A stretch of DNA of 64,000 bases from JALYRV01 sp040902895 (GCA_040902895.1 JBBDWL010000024.1:133268-197267); one strand, 5' to 3'; counted from the stretch's first letter, positions 1-11,223 are shown. The notes: a model not told the origin generated them from the sequence alone. Program-made: numbers and translations.

Positions 1-89
1 TCGCCCCACCCGAGATCCTCGGCAAGCGCGCGGCGAACGGTCTCGCGATACAGCGCCGGATCGAGCGGCTCGAACGGAATCGTCCTCAT
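1..89 (-). CDS. nadC: Quinolinate phosphoribosyltransferase (nicotinate-nucleotide pyrophosphorylase), N-terminal fragment
   Basis: Only the first 29 codons are inside the window; the gene continues beyond base 1. The reading starts at an ATG whose complement is at 87-89 and gives a peptide ending in VRRALAEDLGWGD. That matches the conserved N-terminal helix of NadC, which normally reads ALxEDLxxGDxT. NadC converts quinolinate and PRPP to nicotinate mononucleotide in de novo NAD synthesis. The start overlaps the valS stop as ATGA, so it is the last visible gene of the operon that begins with the acyl-CoA mutase. The call rests on a short peptide, so it is good but not certain. Confidence 0.72.
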   Translation of the reverse strand, partial: MRTIPFEPLDPALYRETVRRALAEDLGWG

Positions 90-2713
90 GAGGGCGTTGC
101 CTGCGTAATTTCACCGAGCTCGACGTCCACATGGAAGTCGCCCTCGGCGGTCTCGAGCAGGCCGATCAGGCCCGCCGCGCGCACGTCAATCTCGACGTCA
201 GCCAGCCTGTCGAGCGACTCGCGAGGCGCGACGACGCGAACGCGGGCCGCGGGGGTCTTGAGCGGCTTCTTCCCTTCAGATTTCGTGCGGCGAATCTCGC
301 CAAGCACCTGCACCGCCATGTCGAGCGCGGCACGATCGCGCGCGATCGCCGGCGCGTCGGCCGCGGTCAGGGCCCGCAGGTCCGCGGCCTCGGGCCATCG
401 CGATCGGTGGATGCTTCCCTCCTGCCACCACGACCACACTTCCTCGGTCACGAACGGCAGAAACGGCGCGAAGAGCCGCAACAACGCCGACAAAGCCGCG
501 AGCATGGCCGTATTGGCTGACGCGGCAAGCGCCTCACCGTGATCGCCATACCGCCGGCTCTTCACGAGCTCCAGATAGTTGTCGCAGAAGAACCAGAAGA
601 AGCTTTCGGTGCGCTCGAGCACGCGCGCATAGTCGTAGGCCTCGAAATCCCTGGTGGCGTCCTCGACCAGCGCCGCCAGCTGCTCGAGCACCGCTCGATC
701 CAGCGGCGCCATGACGGGACCCGTTGCGCCAACTCCCAGCCCTTCCGGCCGTGGCCGCCCCAGCACGAACTTCGCGGCATTGAGCAGCTTGATCGACAGG
801 CGGCGTCCGACGCGCATCTGCCCCGCGTCGAACGCGGTGTCGACGCCTGGACGTCCGCTCGCGGCCCAGTACCGCACGCCGTCCGATCCATGCTCGTCGA
901 GCAGCGCCACGGGCGTGACCACGTTGCCCTTCGACTTCGACATCTTCTTGCGATCGGGATCGAGGACCCAGCCCGAGATCGCGGCGTTGGCCCACGGCAG
1001 CCGGCCATGTTCGAGGTACGCGCGCAGAACCGTGGAGAACAGCCAGGTGCGGATGATGTCGTGCGCCTGTGGACGCACGTCCATCGGAAACACGCGCGAG
1101 AACAGATCCGGATCGTCGAGCCATCCGCCCGTAATCTGCGGGCTCAGCGACGAGGTCGCCCACGTGTCCATGACGTCGGGATCGCCGGCAAAGCCGCCCG
1201 GCACGCCGCGCTGCTCGGCGGTGTAGCCGTCGGGCACATCGGTCGATGGGTCGAGCGGCAGCCGCGATTCATCCGGCACGACAGGCCGGCCGTAGTCAAT
1301 CGCGCCATCGTCGCGGATCGGATACCAGATGGGAAATGCGACGCCGAAGAACCGCTGGCGGCTGATGCACCAGTCGCCGTTGAGCCCGTTCACCCAGTTC
1401 TCGTACCGCGCGCGCATGTACGGCGGGTGCCACTGCAACTTCGCGCCCAGCGCGATTAACGCCGCACGCTTGTCCATCGTGCGGATGAACCACTGGCGTG
1501 AGGTGAGAATCTCGAGCGGCCGGTCGCCCTTCTCGAAGAACTTGACGGCGTGCATCACGGGCCGCGGCTCTCCGACGAGATCGCCTGACTCGCGCAGCAG
1601 ATCGACAATGCGCGCCCGCGCTTTCTCGGACGGCAGACCGGTGAGCTGATCGTAGGCGGCCTGCGCGCGCGCGGGGTCGCTCGACTCCCACCCCTCACGC
1701 CCCCACGCGAGCGCGCGGAACGTGCCGTTCGGCACGATGATCGCGCGCGCCTGCAGCTGCAGCTCGCGCCACCAGACGACGTCGGTGACGTCGCCGAAGG
1801 TGCAGATCATGGCGGCGCCGGTGCCCTTTTCGGGATCCGCGAGAGGATGGGCCTTGATCGGCACGCGCGCGCCGAACAGCGGCGTCATCACCTCGGTATC
1901 GAAGAGATCCTTGTATTTCGGATCGTCGGGATGCGCGACCAGCGCGACGCAGGCCGGAATCAGCTCAGGCCGCGTGGTGTCGATCTCGATGAACGTCCCC
2001 GGCCGTGCGGCAAGCTCGAACCGGATCCGGTGATACGCGCCGGGCCGCTCGCGATCTTCGAGCTCGGCCTGCGCCACCGCCGTGCGGAAGTCGACGTCCC
2101 ACAGCGTCGGCGCTTCCGTCTGGTAGGCTTCGCCGCGCGCCAGCAGCCGCAGAAAGGCGGCCTGCGACGCCTTCTGCGCCGGCTTGCCGATCGTGGCATA
2201 GGTCAGGTTCCAGTCGACCGACAGACCGAGCCGGCGCCAGAGATCCTCGAAGACCTTTTCGTCTTCGTGCGTCAGGCGCGCGCACAACTCGATGAAGGTG
2301 GGCCGCGAGACCGGCACGGGCGGCTTCGGCGGCGTGGGGGGAGGCACGAACGACGGATCGTACGGCAGCGACGGATCGCATCGCACGCCGTAGTAATTCT
2401 GAACGCGCCGCTCGGTCGGCAGGCCGTTGTCGTCCCATCCCATGGGATAGAACACTTCGCGCCCGCGCATGCGGTGAAAGCGCGCGATCGTGTCGGTATG
2501 CGTGTACGAAAATACGTGGCCAACGTGCAGCGATCCGCTGACGGTCGGCGGCGGCGTGTCGATCGAGTACACCTCGGCGCGGCTGCGGGACCGGTCGAAC
2601 CGGTAGGTCGACTGCGACTCCCACCAGGCAGACCATTTCTGCTCGAGGCCTTCGAGCGCGGGTTTGTCGGGCACCGTCACGGCGCCGCGCGGCGAAAACG
2701 AAGGATCGGACAT
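86..2713 (-). CDS. valS: Valyl-tRNA synthetase
   Basis: This class I aminoacyl-tRNA synthetase of 875 residues charges tRNA-Val. The HIGH motif appears as HVGH at residues 63-66, after PPPTVSGSL. The KMSKS motif (KKMSKSKGNVV) lies near residue 590. Between them is the CP1 editing domain, which hydrolyses mischarged Thr-tRNA. The C-terminal half carries the anticodon-binding helical domain. The region after the HIGH motif reads GWDDNGLPTERRVQNYYGV, the longer variant of that segment. The C-terminal coiled tRNA-binding arm seen in E. coli ValRS (951 aa) looks short or absent. The ATG overlaps the preceding response-regulator stop by one base (TGATG), and the stop overlaps nadC (ATGA), so translation is probably coupled. 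Confidence 0.97.
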   Translation of the reverse strand: MSDPSFSPRGAVTVPDKPALEGLEQKWSAWWESQSTYRFDRSRSRAEVYSIDTPPPTVSGSLHVGHVFSYTHTDTIARFHRMRGREVFYPMGWDDNGLPTERRVQNYYGVRCDPSLPYDPSFVPPPTPPKPPVPVSRPTFIELCARLTHEDEKVFEDLWRRLGLSVDWNLTYATIGKPAQKASQAAFLRLLARGEAYQTEAPTLWDVDFRTAVAQAELEDRERPGAYHRIRFELAARPGTFIEIDTTRPELIPACVALVAHPDDPKYKDLFDTEVMTPLFGARVPIKAHPLADPEKGTGAAMICTFGDVTDVVWWRELQLQARAIIVPNGTFRALAWGREGWESSDPARAQAAYDQLTGLPSEKARARIVDLLRESGDLVGEPRPVMHAVKFFEKGDRPLEILTSRQWFIRTMDKRAALIALGAKLQWHPPYMRARYENWVNGLNGDWCISRQRFFGVAFPIWYPIRDDGAIDYGRPVVPDESRLPLDPSTDVPDGYTAEQRGVPGGFAGDPDVMDTWATSSLSPQITGGWLDDPDLFSRVFPMDVRPQAHDIIRTWLFSTVLRAYLEHGRLPWANAAISGWVLDPDRKKMSKSKGNVVTPVALLDEHGSDGVRYWAASGRPGVDTAFDAGQMRVGRRLSIKLLNAAKFVLGRPRPEGLGVGATGPVMAPLDRAVLEQLAALVEDATRDFEAYDYARVLERTESFFWFFCDNYLELVKSRRYGDHGEALAASANTAMLAALSALLRLFAPFLPFVTEEVWSWWQEGSIHRSRWPEAADLRALTAADAPAIARDRAALDMAVQVLGEIRRTKSEGKKPLKTPAARVRVVAPRESLDRLADVEIDVRAAGLIGLLETAEGDFHVDVELGEITQATPS

Positions 2714-3627
2714 CAGCGAAGGGCCTTGAGCCGTTCGATCTCGGCGCGGACGAGCCGTTCGGCCAAATCGAGCACGACGCCGCGCACGTCGGGGCCGAGC
2801 CGTGCAATCAGCCGATCCACGATGACGTCCATGTCCTGACCGCTCAGCGCAGAGCCCTCGGACGGCGCCTGGACAACGATCGCGGGCATCGGGCCGTGCG
2901 GACGGCCTTCCTCCCTCGCGAGCAGATTGCTGAATGCTTCCGCAAGCGGCGCATCATGCTGCGCGGGGGGACGGTCCGGCGCGGCCTTCGGCGCGAGCGT
3001 GATCGGCGGCGGCAGCGGCGGAATCGACGGCGCGCCGCCCTCACTCGATGGCCGCAGCGGCAGATCCCACTCGCCGAACTCCTGCCGCTCGAACCCTGGC
3101 GATGCTGCGGCAGGCGCGTACGTGGTATCGGTGGCGGCGCTCGCGAACGACGCATCCAGTTGATCCAGTGCCGGATCGAATGCCGGCTCCGCGGGCGCGG
3201 GGGCCGCGGGTTCCACCGGCGGCGGCGGCTCGGCCCTCGGCGTGGCGATCGGTGTGGCCTCCGGCGACAGCAATTCACGCACGCGGGCGACGGCCATCTG
3301 CGGCTCGAACGGCTTGACCAGCACGCCATCGCTGCCTGACGCGCGCGCGCGCGCCTCATCGAGCGGCTCGAACGCGCCGGCCAGCAGAATCACCGGGATG
3401 TGTTTGAGATCCGGCCGCCCCTTCACGAATGCGGCGATGTCGTAGCCGCTTACATCGGGCATGCCGGCGTCGGCCAGGACGATGTCGGGAGGCGAGGCTT
3501 CGATGCTGGCGATGGCGTCGCGGCCGCTGCTGACCGAGACGACGCGCACGTTCTCATCGGCGAACGTGAGCTCGATCACCCGCCGGATGGTGACGCTGTC
3601 GTCGGCAAGCAGCAGCGTGTGCGCCAT
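2713..3627 (-). CDS. Response regulator with CheY-like receiver and a proline/alanine-rich linker
   Basis: This 304-residue protein has a receiver domain at residues 1-120. Acidic pocket residues D9 and D10, phospho-acceptor D53 (in LADAGMPD) and K105 (in VLVKPFEP) are present. The position that is normally Thr/Ser in the switch (after ILL) is Ala83, so phosphorylation signalling may be altered. Residues 125-260 are Pro/Ala-rich and probably disordered. The last 45 residues form a predicted helix (DMDVIVDRLIARLGPDV then LAERLVRAEIERL) of a kind found at the C-terminus of FrzS-like or PilZ-less regulators in myxobacteria and acidobacteria. No DNA-binding domain is visible. It sits 3 bp after the mutase small subunit and abuts valS, so it is co-transcribed with metabolic and translation genes. 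Its partner kinase is not in the window. Confidence 0.88.
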   Translation of the reverse strand: MAHTLLLADDSVTIRRVIELTFADENVRVVSVSSGRDAIASIEASPPDIVLADAGMPDVSGYDIAAFVKGRPDLKHIPVILLAGAFEPLDEARARASGSDGVLVKPFEPQMAVARVRELLSPEATPIATPRAEPPPPVEPAAPAPAEPAFDPALDQLDASFASAATDTTYAPAAASPGFERQEFGEWDLPLRPSSEGGAPSIPPLPPPITLAPKAAPDRPPAQHDAPLAEAFSNLLAREEGRPHGPMPAIVVQAPSEGSALSGQDMDVIVDRLIARLGPDVRGVVLDLAERLVRAEIERLKALR

Positions 3628-3630
3628 CGG

Positions 3631-4038
3631 TCAGACCTGCTCGGCGATCGGACGCACGTGGCCGGTGATGTAGTCGATGATGTCCTGCATCGGCGTGCCG
3701 GGCAGGAAAATCCCTTTCACGCCCATCTCTCGGAGCCGCGGAATGTCGACGTCGGGGATGATGCCGCCAACGACGACCAGCACATCGTCGAGGCCTTTGT
3801 CACGGAGCAGCGCCATCAGGCGCGGGCAGACATGCATATGTGCGCCGCTGAGGATCGAGAGGCCGATCACGTCGGCATCTTCCTGCAGGGCGGCGGCGGC
3901 GATCTGCTCCGGCGTCTGGCGCAGCCCGGTGTAAATCACTTCCATGCCCGCGTCCCGCAGGGCGCGCGCAATCACCTTGGCACCACGGTCGTGGCCGTCA
4001 AGTCCCGGCTTCGCGATCACAACCCTAATCTTCCGCAT
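3631..4038 (-). CDS. B12-binding small subunit of an acyl-CoA mutase (isobutyryl-CoA mutase-like)
   Basis: This is a free-standing cobalamin-binding Rossmann domain of 135 residues, about the size of IcmB (roughly 136 aa). The DxHxxG motif reads LDGHDRG, and H16 is the predicted lower axial ligand of cobalt. GLSILSGAHM is the SxL loop and VVVGGIIP supplies the GG motif. It pairs with the large subunit encoded just upstream, separated by 46 bp that hold an octamer repeat. An alternative TTG start two codons upstream (4044) is possible; ATG at 4038 gives the usual MRKIRVVIAKPG beginning. Neither start has a clear Shine-Dalgarno sequence. Automated annotation would call this methylmalonyl-CoA mutase C-terminal domain. 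Its substrate follows the large subunit, which looks isobutyryl-type. Confidence 0.9.
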   Translation of the reverse strand: MRKIRVVIAKPGLDGHDRGAKVIARALRDAGMEVIYTGLRQTPEQIAAAALQEDADVIGLSILSGAHMHVCPRLMALLRDKGLDDVLVVVGGIIPDVDIPRLREMGVKGIFLPGTPMQDIIDYITGHVRPIAEQV

Positions 4039-4045
4039 CAGCAAT

Positions 4046-4084
4046 TCACCAGATCACCAGATCGCCAGATCACCAAATCCACCA
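4046..4084. repeat. Degenerate octamer array between the mutase subunit genes
   Basis: Four consecutive 8-mers are visible: TCACCAGA, TCACCAGA, TCGCCAGA, TCACCAAA, then a partial unit. The array fills the whole spacer between the stop of the large subunit (4085-4087) and the start of the small one. It is one member of the family of short-word arrays described in the findings, here with a unit of 8 instead of 7. Confidence 0.8.
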
Positions 4085-5725
<1,641 letters not shown>

Positions 5726-5732
5726 CGCCTCA

Positions 5733-5738
5733 AGTATA
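5733..5738 (-). promoter_or_regulatory. Candidate -10 box (TATACT) for the mutase operon, possibly leaderless
   Basis: TATACT on the minus strand ends 7 nt before the ATG at 5725, so transcription would begin at or next to the start codon. GAGG lies too close to the ATG to act as a normal ribosome-binding site. No good -35 box is apparent. Confidence 0.45.
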
Positions 5739-5749
5739 AAGGCGTATCT

Positions 5750-8494
5750 CTATCGCAGCGCATGCAGCACGATCTGCAGTGGACCGACGCTGGGCTCCCG
5801 TACGAGACGGTTGATCAGCAGCCGTTGTCCATCGCGAGTCACGTCGTAGTTCGCCGCGCCGCCGTAAAAGAACGCGCTGTTGCTGATCCGAAGAGACCGT
5901 TCGGTGAAAAGCATGGACGGTGTGCCGCTCGACAAACTGCCGGCGCGTATTTCGACAGGCGCCGCCATCACTTCTCCGTTCAAGCCTATGTAGAACAACT
6001 CCCTGCCGTCGGCGCGCCATCGCGGCTGCGCGCCGCCATCGGCCGAAATCTGCGTGCGGCCGCCTCTCGCGGGAAACGGCTCAACATAGACTTCCGGCCG
6101 CCCAGACTCATCGGACATGTACGCCACCCATCGCCCATCTGGAGAAAACTGGCCTTGGCCTTGGACGTACGGGCGCGCAAGGTATGGCGCCGGCCTGCCG
6201 CCGCCTGCCATGCCCAGAACCCACAGATCCATGTCGTCGGCGCCAATGGCCGTCGCATACCGCTGCAGGAGCAGGTGTTTGCCGTCTGACGACCAATCGA
6301 TCGGATGAAAATTGTCAGGACCGCTCGCCACGACGCGCACGCGTCCGGGATCGGCTGTGCTCTGCACGCGGACCTCGGCAAGTCCACCGCCGATGTGCGC
6401 GGCGTACGCGAATTCGGCGCCGTCGGGAGACCAGACCGGATTCTCGTCGGTCTGCGACGCATCGAGCGTCGCGCGGGTTAATACGCCGCGAAGCAGATCG
6501 ACCAGCCAGATGTTGGCCGGCAGGCGCTCGTCGGCCCGCGCGTGGGGCAACAACCGCGTGATCAGCGCCCGGCCGCTCGTGGCCGAGAGCGACACGGTGA
6601 TGTCCGTCCCGGCAGCCGCCAGAACCGAACCGGCCGCGCCCTTCCTGGAAAACCAGCGCAGCTCCGTCGCCAGATCCGTCGTGCGCGATCTGTAGGCAAT
6701 CGCGCCGATCGACGAGACCGAGATCATCGACTGGCCGGGAATCTGCTCGAGCGCGACACCATCGACAACCGGTATGGGCTCGCCGGTCAGCGCGCCCGAC
6801 TCAAGCGAAAAACGCTGCGCCACGAGCATCCGGTCGCGCACGTAGAGTAGATAGCCGCGGGCATAAAAGGCGCGGAAGCCGCTCTTGACGAGGAAGATGC
6901 GCTTGGGCGAATCGAGCGAGCCGAGATAGATGGCTCGTTCGGAGGGGTTCGACGCCCAGCTCACGAACAGGAATCGACGCCCATCCGGCAGCCACGTCGG
7001 ATAGCGTTGTCCGGCAGCGGCTGGCGCGTCGCCATGCGGAACGGAAACCGGCGCGCCTCCAGCCGCCGGCACCATCATGAGGTCGCCCGGCGATACGGCG
7101 GCCCCGCGATCGAACATGACCATGCCCGACTTGCCCCACGTCCCGTTCGAGCGATAGATGTTGCCGCCCGACTGCGCAATCGTTTGCGGCCCACCGCCCT
7201 CGATCGGCACCTTCATGAGGCCCGTGGGACTGGCGTAGCCGATGTACTGCCCGTCCGGCGACCAGAACGGACGCGTCGCCTGGTCGGTCCCTTCGAGTAG
7301 CCGTGCGGTGCCCGAACCAAATCGTCGTACCCACAGCTGCGATCGTCCGGCGCTGTTGATCGCGACGAAGGCGATCGAATCTCCGTCAGGGGACACGGCG
7401 AACTGCGGATCGAAGTCGTTCGCCGCGGCTGACGTATCGAGCGCGTGGCCGTCCGGCGGGAGCATCGACAGCCGGACCTCGTCGGGCGCAGGCGGCGCGC
7501 CGCTCAGTCCGGCCCGATAGGCGCCTGCCATCGACAGAATCAGCGCGGCTGCGGCGCTGCCGAAGATCCAGCGTCGGCGGTTGGCAGGCGCCGGAAGCTT
7601 CACGCCTGCGGCGGCAGGCTGATGCTCGTGCAGGTGCCGGAGCTCCCATGCGACATCGGCCGCCGATTGCCACCGATCGTCAGGATGTTTCGCGAGGCAT
7701 CGCCGGACAAGACGATCAAGCGAGGGTGGAGCCAGTGGTGCCGCCGCCATGAGCGGCGTCGGCTGCGCGGTGAGGATCGCGGCGATGAGGCTGGCCGACG
7801 ACGCGCCCTCGAAAGCCCGCCGGCCGGCAACCATCTCGTAGAGCACCAGACCCAGGGCGAAGATGTCCGTTCGCGCGCCGACATCGGCGCCTTCGAGCTG
7901 TTCGGGTGCCATGTAATACAAGGTGCCGACGATGGTCCGCTCCGCCGTCAGCGGCATCGTCATGGTCCGCGATTGGGCGTCGCCGGCCAGCGATTCACCC
8001 TGCTTGGCTAAACCGAAATCAAGCAGCCTCGCGTGAGGCGCGCCCGACGCCCCAGCGGCGCTCTTTGTCAGCATCACGTTGCCGGGCTTCAGATCCCGGT
8101 GGACGATGCCGCGCCTATGCGCCGCCGCGAGCGCGCTGGCGATCTGTGCGCCGATTTCGATGGCGTCTTCGAGCGGCAGCGGCCCTCGCGCCAGCCGCGC
8201 GCCGAGGCTTTCGCCTTCGAGCAGCGCCATGACGAGAAAGTCGACGCCCGCTTCCGAGCCGATGTCATACAGGGCGCAGATGTGTGGATGATCGAGCGAG
8301 GATACAGCGCGGGCTTCGCGCTCCAGCCGGGCACGGAGCGTCGGATCGCCACTCAGCGCGTCAGGCAGCACTTTCAATGCTACCGTGCGTGCGAGCCGCG
8401 TGTCGCGCGCGCGATACACCTCGCCCATGCCGCCGGCGCCGAGCGGGCCGACGATCTCGTAGGGACCGAGCCTTGTACCGGCCGAAAGACTCAT
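5750..8494 (-). CDS. Membrane Ser/Thr protein kinase with C-terminal WD40/TolB-like propeller (first of tandem pair by coordinate)
   Basis: This 914-residue Hanks-type kinase receptor has its kinase domain at about residues 12-290: glycine loop GAGGMGEVY at 19-27, Lys41, HRDLKPGN at 132-139, DFG at 159-161 and APE at 196-198. A single transmembrane helix lies near 309-326. The extracytoplasmic part (about 340-910) repeats PDG/SPDG motifs (SPDGDSIAF, SPDGQYIGY, SPDGAEFAY, SPDGRWVAY), typical of WD40-like/TolB beta-propellers (PD40 family). It probably senses a periplasmic ligand and phosphorylates cytoplasmic proteins. The neighbouring gene (8560-11211) has the same architecture, and the first 40 residues are nearly identical, which suggests local duplication. 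A TATAAT box lies 14 nt upstream of the ATG. The ligand and targets cannot be read from sequence. Confidence 0.95.
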   Translation of the reverse strand: MSLSAGTRLGPYEIVGPLGAGGMGEVYRARDTRLARTVALKVLPDALSGDPTLRARLEREARAVSSLDHPHICALYDIGSEAGVDFLVMALLEGESLGARLARGPLPLEDAIEIGAQIASALAAAHRRGIVHRDLKPGNVMLTKSAAGASGAPHARLLDFGLAKQGESLAGDAQSRTMTMPLTAERTIVGTLYYMAPEQLEGADVGARTDIFALGLVLYEMVAGRRAFEGASSASLIAAILTAQPTPLMAAAPLAPPSLDRLVRRCLAKHPDDRWQSAADVAWELRHLHEHQPAAAGVKLPAPANRRRWIFGSAAAALILSMAGAYRAGLSGAPPAPDEVRLSMLPPDGHALDTSAAANDFDPQFAVSPDGDSIAFVAINSAGRSQLWVRRFGSGTARLLEGTDQATRPFWSPDGQYIGYASPTGLMKVPIEGGGPQTIAQSGGNIYRSNGTWGKSGMVMFDRGAAVSPGDLMMVPAAGGAPVSVPHGDAPAAAGQRYPTWLPDGRRFLFVSWASNPSERAIYLGSLDSPKRIFLVKSGFRAFYARGYLLYVRDRMLVAQRFSLESGALTGEPIPVVDGVALEQIPGQSMISVSSIGAIAYRSRTTDLATELRWFSRKGAAGSVLAAAGTDITVSLSATSGRALITRLLPHARADERLPANIWLVDLLRGVLTRATLDASQTDENPVWSPDGAEFAYAAHIGGGLAEVRVQSTADPGRVRVVASGPDNFHPIDWSSDGKHLLLQRYATAIGADDMDLWVLGMAGGGRPAPYLARPYVQGQGQFSPDGRWVAYMSDESGRPEVYVEPFPARGGRTQISADGGAQPRWRADGRELFYIGLNGEVMAAPVEIRAGSLSSGTPSMLFTERSLRISNSAFFYGGAANYDVTRDGQRLLINRLVREPSVGPLQIVLHALR

Positions 8495-8508
8495 TTTGGA
8501 GTGCGTGG

Positions 8509-8514
8509 ATTATA
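8509..8514 (-). promoter_or_regulatory. Candidate -10 box (TATAAT) for the kinase gene at 5750-8494
   Basis: A perfect TATAAT on the minus strand ends 14 nt before the ATG at 8494, giving a predicted leader of about 7 nt without a Shine-Dalgarno sequence. It lies in the 65-bp spacer between the two kinase genes, so the second gene can be transcribed on its own. Confidence 0.5.
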
Positions 8515-8559
8515 GATGGAGGCCGTCCGCGGTGTCTGCGACGGGCACATGAGCTGACC

Positions 8560-11211
8560 CTACCGAACGCGCTCCGCGAGGATGATGTCGCTTTGCGGCC
8601 GATCGGACAGTACGAGCAGGCCGCCGGATTCATCAGGCGCGAGCGCCAGACCTGGCAGCGGCAGCTGGCGCAGGCGCATGATGAGTCGCTCGCGGCGCGA
8701 GCCGAACTCGTACAGACGCAGTTCGGATGATTCCCTGCCGGTCACGCGCAGGAAGTACAGGCCGCGGCGTCCGACGGCGAAGTTGCGCTCGTTCGAGATG
8801 CCGCGCACGAGCCGCGTCTCGTCGCCGCCTTCCACGGGCCGCGACCACAGGTCTATTGCGATCGTGCCATCCGCGCTATCAAGTTCGTAGCGCGCGAAGT
8901 ACAGAGTCCGGCCGTCAAGCGATTCGTGAGCGTGAGCGGCTCGCGCAAGCAGTCGCCGCGCCTCCGTCCCGTCGGGACGCACCCGCCAGAGATCGGGCTG
9001 GCGCGTGAAATAGATCCATCGTCCATCACGCGACCATCGCGGGACGTAGTCGATCTCGGGGCCCGAGGTCAACTGCGTGATGCCGCCGCCATCCGGGTTG
9101 GCTAGGAACAGATCCCAGTTGCCCTCTGGGTTCGCGAAGAACACGAGACGGCGTCCGTCGGGGGACCAGTCGGGATAGGAGGCGAGTGCGCCGGGGAAGC
9201 TGACAATCGCCCTCGCCCCAGCGCCGTCCTGCGCGGCCTCCCAAATTTCCACGGGCCCCATTCGAGTGGTGACGAACGCGATCCTCCGGCCATCCGGGGA
9301 GTACGCTGGCGCGTAGTTCTGGAATGAAGAAGGACTGATCGGAACGAGAGCTTGAGCCCCATCGGCCTTCCAGGCATACATGTTCGCACTGCGCGTCGCC
9401 GCCGCGTAAGCGAGGCGGTTCCCCGCCGAAAGCGCGGTCAGTTGCATGATTTCCGTGCCGCGCAGGGATAGCGGCTGCGCCTCACCGCCCGGCTGCGCGA
9501 GCCACTTCACCTGATCGGCGTTTTCGACGAACAGCATCCCACCGGCCGCGTCGGGGATTGGCGATAACGCGAAACTCACGCCCGTCTCAATGCGCTGTGG
9601 GTCGGCGGCAGGCCCAAACGCGGCCGTGAGCGGCAGGCGGTAAAGCGTGGCCTGAGCGCCAGCGGTATCACGCGCAAAATACAACGCCGCGTGCTCGCGC
9701 GAATAGTGCAGACATCCGTCCCCTGCATAGGCTGGTGACGGCCGCGTGAGTCGCCACGATTCGCCGGTGCCCAAGGATTTCACGATGATGCCTCCGGGTT
9801 CCGTGGGGGCCGGCGCCGAGATGTACGCAAGATGCGAGTCATCCAGCCACGCGATCAGGGGCACGAGCTCCGACAAGCCTGCCGGTGCGAACGTGCGATC
9901 GAAGACCAGGAGGACGTCGGCGACCTTTCGTTCGTCGCCGCCAAGAGCCGACATCGTCAGGAGTTCCGCTTTACCGACGTTCATCAGTGGTCCGAACTCC
10001 GGATCGACCATGCGGTAGAACGCGATGCGGCTGCCATCGGGAGACCAGGCGGGACTCCATTCAGCGGCAGCTGTGCGCGTCAGCCGCAGCGCTTCGGCGC
10101 CTGCCAGTAATTTCACGTACAGATCGAATTCCATCGGCCTGCCGCCGTCCGCGATATAGGCAAGCTGTCGGCCGTCAGGCGAGATCGCCGGATGCGATTC
10201 GAGTCCCCCTTCTCCCGTGAGCTGCGTTGTCTTGAAGGCCGGCGGTGAGGTGAACCGCGTCCGGGTGGCGAGCCATCCTGCCGCCAGCAGTCCTATTGCA
10301 ACCAACAGCACGAGCCCCGTCGCAAGCGCTCGCCGCCGGGCCGGAAGGGCCGCCGGCCTGCTGTCGGACTCCACGCGAAGATCGTCGATCGCCGCACGAA
10401 CCTCCCCCATCGATTGGAACCGGCGCGCGGGATCCTTTCGGAGACACCGCGCAATGAGCCGATCGACTTCTACAGGCACATCTTTGGCGATGTCCGAAGG
10501 CGCGGGCGGATCGTCGCGCAGCACCGCGGACAAGGTTGCGGCCGACGATCCGCCGCCGAACGCGCGGCGTCCCGTCACCATTTCGTACATCACGGCACCG
10601 AAGCTGAAGATGTCGGACCGCGCGTCGAGTGGCCGGCCTTCGGCCTGTTCCGGCGACATGTAGGCCACGGTGCCGACGATCGTGCCTTCGCTGGTCAGCG
10701 CGGTGCGAGTCGCGCCGATCTCAGGCTGAGCGAACATCAACTTTGCAAGCCCGAAGTCGAGCAGCTTCACGCGGTCGTCCGGGGTCACCATGACATTCGA
10801 CGGCTTCAAATCGCGATGAATCACGCCAGCCGCGTGTGCGGTGGCCAGCGCGTCGGCGAGCTGCGAGGCAAGCTTGAGGGCGCGTCTCGTATCGATCCGG
10901 CCGCCGGCGGCGACGTGTGCAAGTGACTGGCCGGCGACGAGCTCCATGACGAGCACGTCTATGCCATCGTGCGCCAGGATGTCGTGAAAGGTGACGATGG
11001 CGGGGTGATTGAGCGCGGAGACGGAGCGCGCTTCCTCAAGCAGCCTCGCGCGGGCGGTTCCGGTCAGCGCGGCCGCGCTCTCAAGAATCTTCAGCGCGAC
11101 GAAGCGATCCAGGCGTGTGTCGCGCGCTTTGTACACTTCCCCCATGCCGCCCGCACCGAGCGCACCGACGATTTCGTACGGGCCCAGTCGGGTGCCAGAG
11201 GAAAAACGCAT
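8560..11211 (-). CDS. Membrane Ser/Thr protein kinase with C-terminal WD40/TolB-like propeller (paralog)
   Basis: This 883-residue protein is a paralog of its downstream neighbour. The kinase domain has the glycine loop at residues 19-27, Lys41, HRDLKPSN at 132-139, DFG at 152-154 and SPE at 186-188. The transmembrane helix lies near 297-315. The C-terminal half carries SPDGRQLAY, SPDGSRIAF, SPDGRRIAF, SPDGRRLVF and a RWSRDGRWIYF segment, which are the blades of a TolB/WD40-like propeller outside the membrane. All catalytic residues are present, so it should be an active kinase. It lies 65 bp upstream of the second kinase and is divergent from gdh, sharing a 122-bp regulatory region. A TATAAT box occurs 12 nt before its ATG. 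Confidence 0.95.
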   Translation of the reverse strand: MRFSSGTRLGPYEIVGALGAGGMGEVYKARDTRLDRFVALKILESAAALTGTARARLLEEARSVSALNHPAIVTFHDILAHDGIDVLVMELVAGQSLAHVAAGGRIDTRRALKLASQLADALATAHAAGVIHRDLKPSNVMVTPDDRVKLLDFGLAKLMFAQPEIGATRTALTSEGTIVGTVAYMSPEQAEGRPLDARSDIFSFGAVMYEMVTGRRAFGGGSSAATLSAVLRDDPPAPSDIAKDVPVEVDRLIARCLRKDPARRFQSMGEVRAAIDDLRVESDSRPAALPARRRALATGLVLLVAIGLLAAGWLATRTRFTSPPAFKTTQLTGEGGLESHPAISPDGRQLAYIADGGRPMEFDLYVKLLAGAEALRLTRTAAAEWSPAWSPDGSRIAFYRMVDPEFGPLMNVGKAELLTMSALGGDERKVADVLLVFDRTFAPAGLSELVPLIAWLDDSHLAYISAPAPTEPGGIIVKSLGTGESWRLTRPSPAYAGDGCLHYSREHAALYFARDTAGAQATLYRLPLTAAFGPAADPQRIETGVSFALSPIPDAAGGMLFVENADQVKWLAQPGGEAQPLSLRGTEIMQLTALSAGNRLAYAAATRSANMYAWKADGAQALVPISPSSFQNYAPAYSPDGRRIAFVTTRMGPVEIWEAAQDGAGARAIVSFPGALASYPDWSPDGRRLVFFANPEGNWDLFLANPDGGGITQLTSGPEIDYVPRWSRDGRWIYFTRQPDLWRVRPDGTEARRLLARAAHAHESLDGRTLYFARYELDSADGTIAIDLWSRPVEGGDETRLVRGISNERNFAVGRRGLYFLRVTGRESSELRLYEFGSRRERLIMRLRQLPLPGLALAPDESGGLLVLSDRPQSDIILAERVR

Positions 11212-11223
11212 CGACCGGAGCGG

